Shown here in pieces: positions 8,122-15,932 of a stretch of 64,000 bases of DNA. Within the stretch, counting starts at the first letter, position 1. Each line of letters opens with the position of its first letter. A model generated the notes under the pieces. That model was given only the letters and a program-made list of their open reading frames with translations, searched no databases and was not told the DNA's origin. Made by a program: the position numbers and the translations under genes. The stretch spans positions 1,178,001 through 1,242,000 of the forward strand of contig NZ_CP150668.1 in the NCBI RefSeq assembly GCF_038024095.1, read 5' to 3'. This stretch comes from Polaribacter tangerinus. Lineage in GTDB: Bacteria > Bacteroidota > Bacteroidia > Flavobacteriales > Flavobacteriaceae.

Positions 8122-8159
8122 AAAAAAGCCCTTAGAAAAAAACCGAAGTTAGATTAAAA
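8122..8159 (+). repeat. Right copy of the 38-bp direct repeat (orphan arfB 3' end)
   Basis: 37 of 38 bases match 3733-3770. Read in frame it would encode KKALRKKPKLD and a stop, differing by one conservative Arg/Lys change from the functional arfB end. No other arfB sequence precedes it, so it is a gene-end fragment. Downstream sequence resumes ordinary chromosomal features (structured RNA, TPP riboswitch). Confidence 0.9.
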
Positions 8160-8181
8160 CTAAAAGTTAGCAAATACGTTT

Positions 8182-8253
8182 AGCCCTGATTGAAATGGTA
8201 TCCTTTTTTTGTTTTTCTCAAAAAAAAGATTTAATGGAAAGCAGGAAATAGCT
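8182..8253 (+). ncRNA. Structured RNA candidate (possibly Flavo-1 type)
   Basis: A 72-base element with a two-part fold readable by eye. The outer stem pairs AGC and CCTG at the left (8182-8188) with CAGG and GCT at the right, with AAATA unpaired. A long inner hairpin pairs ATCCTTTTTTTG (8200-8211) with CAAAAAAAAGAT (8219-8230) around a 7-base loop. I recall similar elements as frequent in intergenic regions of Flavobacteriia, and the Flavo-1 RNA class is the likeliest match; I could not check this against a model. It is not coding. Confidence 0.5.
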
Positions 8254-8299
8254 ACTAAAAATAAATAAACTTTCTGTTTCACATTTAAATTTTACAACG

Positions 8300-8307
8300 T
8301 AAATTTG
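8300..8307 (+). promoter_or_regulatory. Promoter -7 element upstream of the TPP riboswitch
   Basis: TAAATTTG matches TAnnTTTG exactly. The riboswitch begins about five bases downstream, where transcription would start. The -33 region has only T-rich sequence. Confidence 0.5.
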
Positions 8308-8311
8308 CATC

Positions 8312-8390
8312 GTTCTCATAAAGGGGTGCCTACATCGGCTGAGATCATACCCATTGAACCTAGAACAGGTAATGCTGTTTAGGAAAAAAG
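8312..8390 (+). promoter_or_regulatory. TPP riboswitch (THI element)
   Basis: The conserved aptamer parts occur in order: GGGGTGCC (8323-8330), GGCTGAGATCATACCC with the CUGAGA pyrimidine-binding loop, GAACCTAGAACAGGTAATGC and the closing TTTAGGAA. It lies 130 bases before the TonB receptor ATG at 8521. TPP binding should lower expression of that receptor when thiamine is plentiful. I saw no obvious terminator between aptamer and gene, so control may be at translation. Confidence 0.93.
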
Positions 8391-8520
8391 TATTTACAAC
8401 AATAAAAAAAGATACAAATTGTGTAGCTTTTTAATTATTGATGTAACTACAAAAAATTATTATTCAATATTAATCACAAGAATAATTACCTCTTTTTATT
8501 CGTTTTAATTTTTATTTAAA

Positions 8521-10869
8521 ATGAAAAAAATATCTATTTTTTTATTCTTGTTTGTAAGTACACTTGCAAACGCACAATCTTTTACAATTTCTGGAAAAAT
8601 TGTAGATGAAAACAACAAACCTTTATCTGAAGCTACAATTTTAGTTAAAGAAATTAACAAAGGTGCCGTTTCCAATACGGCAGGAAACTATAGTATTTCA
8701 CTAAAAAAAGGAAGCTATACACTAGCGTTTTCTTTTTTAGGATACAAAACGATTGTTCAAAAAGTAACGCTTTATAAAAATGAAATCCGTACTATTCAAC
8801 TACAGCCAGATGCCAATGTTTTGGAAGAAGTTTTAGTAGCAGCCGTAAGGGCAAACACAAATATTCCGGTAACCTACTCTAACTTGTCAAAAAAAGAAAT
8901 TGCTAAGCGTAATTTGGGTCAAGACATTCCAATTTTATTAAATTACATGCCTTCGGTGGTTTCTTCATCTGATGCAGGAGCAGGAATTGGGTACACATAT
9001 ATGAGTGTTCGAGGTTCTAACTCAGAGAGAATTAATGTTACCGTAAATGGAATTCCTTATAATGATGCAGAAAGTCATGGTACTTTTTGGGTAAATCTTG
9101 GTGACTTTGCCTCCTCTACAGAAAACCTTCAATTGCAGCGTGGTGTTGGTACTTCTACCAATGGTTCTGGGGCTTTTGGTGCAAGCATAAATATTTTAAC
9201 AGACGCAATTTCTGAGGATGCCTTCGGAGAAATATCAAATTCTTTTGGTTCTTTTAACACCAAAAAACATACAGTTAAATTTAGTTCGGGTAAAATAAAC
9301 AATCACATAGAAATTTCTGGTAGATTGTCTAATATTTCTTCCGACGGATATGTAGACAGAGCTTTTGCAGATTTAAAATCATATTTTTTACAAGGAAGTT
9401 ACTCAGATGAAAATACCCTAATTAAAGCAATTACTTTTGGTGGTAAAGAAAAAACATACCAAGCTTGGTTTGGGTTAACTGCAGATGAATTGGCAGAGGA
9501 TAGAAGGCAAAATCCGTATACCTACGATAATGAAATAGACAACTATCAACAAGATCATTATCAGTTGCATTGGAATGAAAAAATAAATGATAATTGGACA
9601 ACAAACTTAGGACTAAACTACACCAAAGGTCGTGGATATTTTGAGCAGTTTAAAGAAGGTGAAAGCGCCACCGACTTTGCTAATCTTATTAAAGATGGTA
9701 GCGATTTAATAGTTAGACGCTGGTTAGATAACGATTTTTATGTAGTAAATTTTAACACAAATTACAAAACAGAAAAATTAAATTTTATTTCTGGAATTTC
9801 GTATTCAAATTATACCGGAGATCACTTTGGAGAGGTTATTTGGGGTTCTGATTTAGCTGATGACGTAAAAATTAGAGACCGTTATTATTTTTCTGATGCA
9901 AAAAAAACAGACTTTTCTGCATTTGCAAAAGCTACCTTTAAAATTGCCGACAAACTGTCTGGCTATATAGATTTGCAAGGTCGTTTTATTGGATACCAAA
10001 CCGAGGGCATAACTAATGATATTGTGCCAATTGATGTACATAGAAATTTCAATTTTTTCAATCCGAAATTAGGTTTTACTTATAAAATTAATTCACAAAA
10101 TAATTTGTATACCTCGTTTGCAGTTGCAAACAGAGAGCCAAATAGAAACGATTTTGAAAATGGTGTTTCTAGTCCAGAAAGTTTAAATGATTTCGAATTT
10201 GGTTGGAGATTAGATAAAGAATCAATTAAATTAAATACCAATATTTACTACATGGATTATAGAAATCAATTGGTGCTAACCGGTGCTTTAGATGATGTTG
10301 GTCAGCAAATTAGAGCAACCTCTGGCAGCAGTTACCGTTTGGGGTTAGAAATTGATGCAGATATCCGATTAAACAAACAGTTTTCTATACGACCAAATGC
10401 TGCATTTAGTAGCAATAAAAACAGAGATTTTTACATCACTAGAAACGGAAACACTACTCCTGAAGCTTTAGGAAACACCAATATTTCATTTTCTCCGAAT
10501 ATAATTTTAGGTAATTTATTTAGTTACATGCCTTCAGAAAATTTACAATTTACATTCTTATCTAAATATGTAGGAAAACAATTTATGAGTAATTTTAGTA
10601 GTGCAATTTCAACTAGTGATGTTTTAGACGACTTTTTTACAAGTGATATAAATATTGTTTACCACATAAAAACTACCAAAATTGCAGAATCCGTTACATT
10701 TACAGCTCTCATAAATAACGTATTTAACAAAGAATTTGTAGATAGAGGCTACTACTATACATTTGATGATACTTGGTCTACACCAGGGCAAACTACAACT
10801 TTAGATGGCGCTGGATATTATCCGCAAGCTACCAGAAACTTTTTACTAGGTGTAACTATTCGATTTTAG
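8521..10869 (+). CDS. TonB-dependent receptor, probably for thiamine or a precursor
   Basis: 782 residues. A signal peptide (cleavage near NAQ, residue 19) is followed by a carboxypeptidase-regulatory-like domain (SGKIVDENNKPLSEATILVK), a plug domain with YMSVRGSNSERINVTVNGIP and LQRGVGTSTNGSGAFGASIN, and a 22-strand-type barrel ending in GVTIRF. It works in the outer membrane with TonB-ExbBD. The upstream TPP riboswitch is the evidence for the substrate; sequence alone would not tell. No thiamine inner-membrane transporter or kinase follows, so the partner must be elsewhere; PnuC at 2139 is a candidate, as the two would be near neighbours without the insert. A strong terminator follows. Confidence 0.9.
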   Translation: MKKISIFLFLFVSTLANAQSFTISGKIVDENNKPLSEATILVKEINKGAVSNTAGNYSISLKKGSYTLAFSFLGYKTIVQKVTLYKNEIRTIQLQPDANVLEEVLVAAVRANTNIPVTYSNLSKKEIAKRNLGQDIPILLNYMPSVVSSSDAGAGIGYTYMSVRGSNSERINVTVNGIPYNDAESHGTFWVNLGDFASSTENLQLQRGVGTSTNGSGAFGASINILTDAISEDAFGEISNSFGSFNTKKHTVKFSSGKINNHIEISGRLSNISSDGYVDRAFADLKSYFLQGSYSDENTLIKAITFGGKEKTYQAWFGLTADELAEDRRQNPYTYDNEIDNYQQDHYQLHWNEKINDNWTTNLGLNYTKGRGYFEQFKEGESATDFANLIKDGSDLIVRRWLDNDFYVVNFNTNYKTEKLNFISGISYSNYTGDHFGEVIWGSDLADDVKIRDRYYFSDAKKTDFSAFAKATFKIADKLSGYIDLQGRFIGYQTEGITNDIVPIDVHRNFNFFNPKLGFTYKINSQNNLYTSFAVANREPNRNDFENGVSSPESLNDFEFGWRLDKESIKLNTNIYYMDYRNQLVLTGALDDVGQQIRATSGSSYRLGLEIDADIRLNKQFSIRPNAAFSSNKNRDFYITRNGNTTPEALGNTNISFSPNIILGNLFSYMPSENLQFTFLSKYVGKQFMSNFSSAISTSDVLDDFFTSDINIVYHIKTTKIAESVTFTALINNVFNKEFVDRGYYYTFDDTWSTPGQTTTLDGAGYYPQATRNFLLGVTIRF

Positions 10870-10948
10870 CTTTTTAAAATCATTTTGAAAAAAACTAAAA
10901 ATTGTAAAAAACCGTATTTTTTAGTTAAAATTGTCTAAAAAACAAAAG

Positions 10949-10985
10949 AAATGCCTCATTTTTGATTAAAAATGAGGCATTTTTT
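10949..10985 (+). terminator. Intrinsic terminator after the TonB receptor
   Basis: Perfect stem AAATGCCTCATTTTT / AAAAATGAGGCATTT with loop GATT and a T tract, ending the riboswitch-controlled transcript 80 bases after the stop codon. Confidence 0.92.
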
Positions 10986-11070
10986 CGTATATTGGAAAAA
11001 CAATGAAATACGTTAAATTTTACATTCGGTTTGTTCAAATACACAACTATCGTATTTCAAATACCATTCG

Positions 11071-11118
11071 AAGTACTCTAAAAAGCAATAATTCTTTCGC
11101 TTTATAAAGTACTTTTTT
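11071..11118 (+). promoter_or_regulatory. Terminator-like hairpin in the rpoD upstream region
   Basis: AAGTACT (11071-11077) pairs with AGTACTT (11108-11114), with an inner AAAGC/GCTTT pairing, followed by a T run to 11118. It lies about 60 bases before the rpoD ATG. It could attenuate rpoD if the promoter lies upstream, or be an unrelated structure; I found no convincing TAnnTTTG box here to decide. Confidence 0.35.
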
Positions 11119-11179
11119 ATTGTGATTATCTCACATATCATTTTCAACTTATAACCTCCCATTAAATTTATATTTACAC

Positions 11180-12043
11180 ATGAGACAACTTAAAATTGTA
11201 AAACAAGTAACCAATCGTGATGCAAAATCACTAGAAAAATATTTTCAAGAAATTAGTAAAATAGGTCTTATTACAAGTGATGAAGAAGTCGAATTAGCCT
11301 TAAAAATTAAAAAAGGAGATAATAGGGCATTAGACCAATTGGTAAGTGCTAACTTAAGGTTTGTGGTTTCGGTTGCAAAACAATATCAAGGACAAGGTTT
11401 AAAACTATCCGACCTAATAAATGAAGGAAATTTAGGATTGGTTAAAGCAGCAAAACGTTTTGACGAAACGAGGGGTTTTAAATTTATTTCTTATGCCGTT
11501 TGGTGGATTCGCCAATCGATTATGCAAGCTTTGGCAGAACAGTCTCGAATTGTTAGACTTCCTTTAAACAAAATTGGAAGTATTAGTAAAATAAATAAAA
11601 TATATGCTCGCTTAGAGCAAGACGGACAAAGAAGACCAACAAATAAAGAAATTTCAGAACAATTAGACATGTCTGAAAATGATGTAGAACAAGCCATGAA
11701 AAATTCAGGAAAACATGTTTCTATGGATGCTCCCTTTAGAGAAGGTGAGGATGCTAACTTGTATAATGTTCTTCGTTTTGATGAATCGCCAAAACCTGAT
11801 AAAGAATTGATAGCCCAATCTTTAAAAATTGAAATAGACAGAGTACTAGACACACTTACGAGCAAAGAAGCAAAAGTTATTAAAATGTTTTATGGTATTG
11901 GTGATGAAACTCAAAGTAGCTTAACAGAAATTGGAGAAAAGTTCGACTTAACAAGAGAGCGTGTAAGGCAAGTAAAACAAAGAGCTCTTAAAAGGTTACA
12001 AACAAAATCTAAAACTCAAATGCTAAGAACATACTTAGGTTAA
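11180..12043 (+). CDS. rpoD: Primary sigma factor RpoD/SigA
   Basis: 287 residues, the short form usual in Bacteroidetes, lacking region 1.1. It has region 1.2 at the N-terminus (LEKYFQEISKIGLIT), region 2 with LRFVVSVAKQYQGQGLKLSD, INEGNLGLVKAAKRFDETRG and FKFISYAVWWIRQSIMQAL, region 3 (RPTNKEISEQLDMSENDVEQ), and region 4.2 with the -35-type HTH LTRERVRQVKQRALKRLQ. This family's RNA polymerase reads TTG-N19-TAnnTTTG promoters, several of which are visible in this window. It converges with the HMA gene across a shared terminator. Confidence 0.96.
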   Translation: MRQLKIVKQVTNRDAKSLEKYFQEISKIGLITSDEEVELALKIKKGDNRALDQLVSANLRFVVSVAKQYQGQGLKLSDLINEGNLGLVKAAKRFDETRGFKFISYAVWWIRQSIMQALAEQSRIVRLPLNKIGSISKINKIYARLEQDGQRRPTNKEISEQLDMSENDVEQAMKNSGKHVSMDAPFREGEDANLYNVLRFDESPKPDKELIAQSLKIEIDRVLDTLTSKEAKVIKMFYGIGDETQSSLTEIGEKFDLTRERVRQVKQRALKRLQTKSKTQMLRTYLG

Positions 12044-12049
12044 GTACAA

Positions 12050-12078
12050 AAAAAAACGAGCAAAAAGCTCGTTTTTTT
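12050..12078. terminator. Bidirectional terminator between rpoD and the sulfur module
   Basis: AAAAAAACGAGC (12050-12061) pairs with GCTCGTTTTTTT (12067-12078) around AAAAA. A and T runs on both sides let it serve rpoD on the plus strand and the HMA gene on the minus strand. Confidence 0.9.
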
Positions 12079-12081
12079 TAT

Positions 12082-12351
12082 TTAAGAATCAATTCTACCG
12101 ACTGCACAACTTACAAAAGACTTTGCTTTGTGTACTATTGTATTTTTGTCTCCAACTTCTGGATATCCTAATGCAGAAAGTTTATCTTTTATTTGTTCTA
12201 AATTTGCATTTTCGTGAGAAACAATAACTGCAGAATTCTCTAAATCTACAGTTACATCAGTTATATTGTTTACACTTAAAACGCCTTTTTTTATAGTAGA
12301 AGCACATCCACCACATTTTAAATTTTCTATTTGTATCGTTGTTGTTTTCAT
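12082..12351 (-). CDS. HMA domain heavy-metal-binding protein (CopZ-like)
   Basis: 89 residues of a single ferredoxin-like HMA domain. The usual CxxC metal site appears as KCGGCAST at residues 13-20, in the expected loop after the first strand TTTIQIENL. The family binds soft metals such as Cu(I). A short tail contains another Cys (SFVSCAVGRI). It is the last gene of the reverse set SulP, persulfide dioxygenase, rhodanese, HMA, with only 4 bases to the rhodanese gene. In that context it may handle copper, or deliver or bind sulfur-coordinated metal; the partner is not identified. Confidence 0.85.
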   Translation of the reverse strand: MKTTTIQIENLKCGGCASTIKKGVLSVNNITDVTVDLENSAVIVSHENANLEQIKDKLSALGYPEVGDKNTIVHKAKSFVSCAVGRIDS

Positions 12352-12355
12352 ATAA

Positions 12356-12727
12356 TTAATTTTCTTTTTTCCATTGATTAAATCCGCCTACAACATTGTA
12401 GACATTATACCCTTTCTCTTTTAGAATTTTTGCAGATTTGCCACTTCTATTACCCGACCTACAAATTAAATAAACTGGGAACTCTTTTGATAGTTTTTTA
12501 CTTGCTATTTCAGCAAAATTGTCATCAAAATAATTAGCAAAAATTGCAGTTTCTATATATCCTTCAGAAATTTCTTCGGGGGTTCTAACATCTAATAACT
12601 GAATTTTACCTTTTTCTAATAAAACCTTAAGCTCTTTAGTAGTTACTTGTTGTATTTCTTGTGAGTTGCTTTTATGGCAATTTACAAATAAAAATATACT
12701 ACATAAAACTCCGAAAAAATATCTCAT
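12356..12727 (-). CDS. Rhodanese-domain lipoprotein
   Basis: 123 residues. The N-terminus MRYFFGVLCSIFLFVNC is a lipoprotein signal with the lipobox Cys at residue 17, so the protein is membrane-anchored outside the cytoplasm. The rest is one rhodanese domain: LLDVRTPEEISEGYI, then the active-site loop LICRSGNRSGKSA with the persulfide-forming Cys, and YNVVGGFNQWKKEN at the end. It should carry or transfer sulfane sulfur in the periplasm. Its gene is 4 bases from both neighbours, strongly suggesting co-expression with the persulfide dioxygenase fusion. Confidence 0.9.
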   Translation of the reverse strand: MRYFFGVLCSIFLFVNCHKSNSQEIQQVTTKELKVLLEKGKIQLLDVRTPEEISEGYIETAIFANYFDDNFAEIASKKLSKEFPVYLICRSGNRSGKSAKILKEKGYNVYNVVGGFNQWKKEN

Positions 12728-12731
12728 AAAC

Positions 12732-14138
12732 TTATTTTAATGTTGATGGACAAACCGCTTCTGATAACGGTAAATTAGTGTTTTTTATAGCATCAAATCC
12801 GCCAGAAATATCAATAATTTTATGAAATCCTCTAGCTTTTAAAATTGATGCTGCTATCACAGAACGATAACCTCCGGCACAATGCACATAAAAAGGAGTA
12901 TTTGTTGGAAACTCATCAATGTGATTGTTCAAAAAATCTAGGGGAGTATTTTTAGCAAAAACAATATGTTCGCTCAAAAACTCACCCGGTTTTCTAACAT
13001 CAAAAATAAGTAAATTATCTTGATTGTTTTGCTCTAAAGTTTTAGGTAAAACGCTAACTATAGTATCAATTTCTTTAGAGGCTTCTCTCCAAGAATTAAA
13101 ACCACCTTCTAAATACCCTAAAACATTATCAAAACCAACTCGAGACAAGCGAGTAATTGCAGTTTCTTCATCACCTATTTCTGTAACTAATAAAATGGGT
13201 TGTATAATGTCTTTTATCAATGCTCCAACCCAAGGAGCAAAAGTACCATTTAAACCAATAAAAATTGATTGCGGTATAAAACCTTTTATAAACTCATTCT
13301 GATGTCTAACGTCTAAAATTAAGGCTCCCGTTTTATTGGCTATATTTTCAAAATCATTAACAGACAAAGGTTTGGCACTTTTCTTAATAATATCGTCTAC
13401 AGATTCATATCCTTCTTTATTCAATTTTACGTTTAAAGGAAAGTAAGCTGGTGGTGGCAATAAGCCATCGGTAACTTCGTGTATAAATTCTTCTTTGGTC
13501 ATGTCTGGTCTTAAAGCATAATTAGTAGCTTTTTGCTGCCCTATAGTTCCTACCGTTTCTTTACTTAAATTTTTACCACAAGCAGAACCTGCACCGTGTG
13601 CAGGGTATACAATAACATCATCTGCAAGTGTCATTACTTTGTTTCTTAAACTATCAAACAAAAAACCTGCCAAATCTTTTTCTGTAATTGTTCCTTTTTG
13701 AGCTAAATCTGGTCTACCTACATCGCCTAAAAATAACGTATCTCCACTAAACAAAGCGTACTCTTTACCATTGGCATCTTTTAATAAATAACAAGTACTT
13801 TCCATGGTATGACCAGGTGTATGAAGTGCTGTAATGGTAATATCGCCAAGCGTAAATACTTGGTTATCTTTTGCTATTATTGCGTTAAAATTTGTCTCTG
13901 CCGAAGGGCCATACACAATTTTTGCTCCTGTTTTTTCTGCTAAAGTTACATGTCCGCTTACAAAATCTGCATGAAAATGGGTTTCAAAAATATACTTAAT
14001 TTTTGCATTGTTTTTTTCTGCAGTATCTATATAATCTTGTACCTCTCTCAATGGGTCTATAATAGCTACTTCTCCATTACTCTCTATATAATAAGCTCCT
14101 TGAGCTAAACAACCTGTATAAATTTGATGTATAATCAT
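12732..14138 (-). CDS. Persulfide dioxygenase-like MBL hydrolase fused to two rhodanese domains
   Basis: 468 residues, no signal peptide. Residues 1-250 are a metallo-beta-lactamase fold of the ETHE1/persulfide dioxygenase group: HFHADFVSGH, TALHTPGHTMEST, FSGDTLFLGDVGRPDL and VYPAHGAGSACGKNLS supply the iron ligands and family signature. Two rhodanese domains follow. The first (LILDVRHQNEFIKGFI) has ILLVTEIGDEE where the active loop should be, so it lacks the Cys and is probably structural. The second (IFDVRKPGEFLSEHI) keeps the loop VHCAGGYRS. The family oxidises glutathione or low-molecular-weight persulfide to sulfite, with rhodanese supplying or accepting sulfur. It lies between a rhodanese lipoprotein and a SulP transporter, consistent with sulfide detoxification and sulfite/sulfate handling. 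Confidence 0.92.
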   Translation of the reverse strand: MIIHQIYTGCLAQGAYYIESNGEVAIIDPLREVQDYIDTAEKNNAKIKYIFETHFHADFVSGHVTLAEKTGAKIVYGPSAETNFNAIIAKDNQVFTLGDITITALHTPGHTMESTCYLLKDANGKEYALFSGDTLFLGDVGRPDLAQKGTITEKDLAGFLFDSLRNKVMTLADDVIVYPAHGAGSACGKNLSKETVGTIGQQKATNYALRPDMTKEEFIHEVTDGLLPPPAYFPLNVKLNKEGYESVDDIIKKSAKPLSVNDFENIANKTGALILDVRHQNEFIKGFIPQSIFIGLNGTFAPWVGALIKDIIQPILLVTEIGDEETAITRLSRVGFDNVLGYLEGGFNSWREASKEIDTIVSVLPKTLEQNNQDNLLIFDVRKPGEFLSEHIVFAKNTPLDFLNNHIDEFPTNTPFYVHCAGGYRSVIAASILKARGFHKIIDISGGFDAIKNTNLPLSEAVCPSTLK

Positions 14139-14165
14139 AATAGTAACAATTTAATAATCTAACAA

Positions 14166-15893
14166 TTAGTCATATGCCTGATGTATATATTTTGCATATT
14201 TTTTTTGTGCTGTTTTGTCTCCTGTTTTATAATATATTACCGCATCATTATCTCTCATAAAAAAGTGATTGATATCTATAATTTGTAATAAACCTCCTTT
14301 AAATAAAACATCTCTTACCGGACCTTTTACTCCTGCAAAATAAAAATTAATGTTTTTCTTTTTATAATAACTCACACGCTCCTTTAGCATTTCAACTCCT
14401 GTGCTGTCTATTCTGTTTATACTTTCTGCATCTAATACAATCAGTTTTAAATTGGCTCCTTTTTCTGTAACCATCTTCTCTAAACTGTCTCTAAAATAAG
14501 CTGCATTTGCATAAAATAATTGTGCATCAAATCTAAAAACCAATACATCTTCTTCTAACAAGACCTCTTTAAAACGGTCTTTATTTCTGTAAAAATCTGC
14601 ATCCGGAACTTTCCCTAATTCTGCAGTGTAAGGTCTTGAAGTTCTATAAATTAAAACAACTATAGACAAGCCAACACCAACTGCAATTCCGTATTCAATT
14701 CCTAGTGATAACGTAGCTAAAAAAGTGGCAATCATTAACCAAAAATCTAAATTGTTAGCTTTCCATAAAAATTTTGCTTCTTTAATATTTATCAATCTAA
14801 AGACAGCTACTATAATAATTGCTGCTAAAACTGCTTTTGGCAAAAAATAAAATAAAGGCGTTAAAAACAAGAGTGTAATAACTACCATAATTACAGAAAT
14901 TAGTGCCGACATACCCGTTTTTGCACCACTTTCTTGGTTTATTGCTGATCGTGAAAAACTAGATGTAGATGGATAGGCTTTGAACAAAGAACCAACCATA
15001 TTGGCTATACCAAGCGCTATTAGTTCTTGATTTGGTCTTACTCTATACTCATTTTGTTTGGCTTCTAAAGATTTACCAATAGAAATTGTTTCTAAATAAC
15101 CAACCATTACTAATGTAAAAGCAATTGGTAATAATTCTCTTAAGAGTTCAAAATCTAATGTTGGTAAACTAAAAGTAGGCAAACCAGATGGAATGTCTTT
15201 AACTATAGCTACTTCAGAAAAATACGGGCTCAAAAACTTCATAGTTACAATTCCTAAAACAACCACAATAAGTGCACTCGGAATTTTAGCATGAATTTTT
15301 CGTAAAAAAATAATAAGGGTTATTGCAGAGAGTCCAATAATTGTTGTTTGAATATCGAAACTTAAAAATTCTGTTATAATATCTTTTAATAAAATATGTA
15401 TTTGATCACTCTGAACAAACGGAACACCTAATAAATTTCTAAACTGATTAAGACCAATAATAAGTGCTAATGCAGATGTAAACCCTGTGATAACAGGCTT
15501 TGATAAAAAATTTACTATAAAACCTAAGCTAAAAACTCCCATTAAAAATTGAATAGCGCCCACTAAGAGTGCTAGTAAAATAGCAATAGAAATATAACTT
15601 TCAGATCCTGCAAGTGCTAACATAGAAACTCCAGTAGCTACAATCAGTGAATCCATGGCAACAGGACCAATAGCTACTTGCCTCGAAGAACCAAAAATTG
15701 CATACATTACTTGTGGCATTAACGCACAATAGAGTCCGTAAATTGGTGGTAATCCTGCAATTAATGCATATGCTATTCCTTGAGGAATTAAAATAATACC
15801 AACAGTAATACCTGCAATTAAATCTCCTTTAAAATAAGAAGCATCATAATTTGGCAACCATTCTAAAATTGGTAGTAATTTTTTTAGCTTCAT
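14166..15893 (-). CDS. SulP (SLC26) family anion transporter with STAS domain
   Basis: 575 residues. The first 420 or so are the SulP membrane domain with 12-14 hydrophobic segments; the signature near the first segments is seen in GDLIAGITVGIILIPQGIAYAL and LPPIYGLYCALMPQVMYAIFGSSRQVAIGP. A C-terminal STAS domain follows (VLVFRFDAQLFYANAAYF through LIVLDAESINRIDSTGVEML). SulP proteins carry sulfate, bicarbonate and other anions. The adjacent persulfide dioxygenase makes sulfate or sulfite the likelier cargo here (inference). It starts 39 bases after ruvB on the same strand; a weak -7-like TACTTTTT just upstream may give it its own promoter. Confidence 0.92.
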   Translation of the reverse strand: MKLKKLLPILEWLPNYDASYFKGDLIAGITVGIILIPQGIAYALIAGLPPIYGLYCALMPQVMYAIFGSSRQVAIGPVAMDSLIVATGVSMLALAGSESYISIAILLALLVGAIQFLMGVFSLGFIVNFLSKPVITGFTSALALIIGLNQFRNLLGVPFVQSDQIHILLKDIITEFLSFDIQTTIIGLSAITLIIFLRKIHAKIPSALIVVVLGIVTMKFLSPYFSEVAIVKDIPSGLPTFSLPTLDFELLRELLPIAFTLVMVGYLETISIGKSLEAKQNEYRVRPNQELIALGIANMVGSLFKAYPSTSSFSRSAINQESGAKTGMSALISVIMVVITLLFLTPLFYFLPKAVLAAIIIVAVFRLINIKEAKFLWKANNLDFWLMIATFLATLSLGIEYGIAVGVGLSIVVLIYRTSRPYTAELGKVPDADFYRNKDRFKEVLLEEDVLVFRFDAQLFYANAAYFRDSLEKMVTEKGANLKLIVLDAESINRIDSTGVEMLKERVSYYKKKNINFYFAGVKGPVRDVLFKGGLLQIIDINHFFMRDNDAVIYYKTGDKTAQKKYAKYIHQAYD

Positions 15894-15932
15894 CTTGTTC
15901 TTATAAAAAGTAGTCTTTAAAAATCATATTTT

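Noticed and set aside
11491..11865. Long antisense open frame opposite rpoD, and similar frames opposite ilvD, actB and infB
   Set aside because: They mirror the codon structure of well-identified genes on the other strand and show no family motifs.
15894..15932. ruvB and sulP as one functional unit
   Set aside because: They are on the same strand 39 bases apart, but their roles are unrelated and a weak -7-like box lies before sulP; read-through is possible but no functional link is supported.
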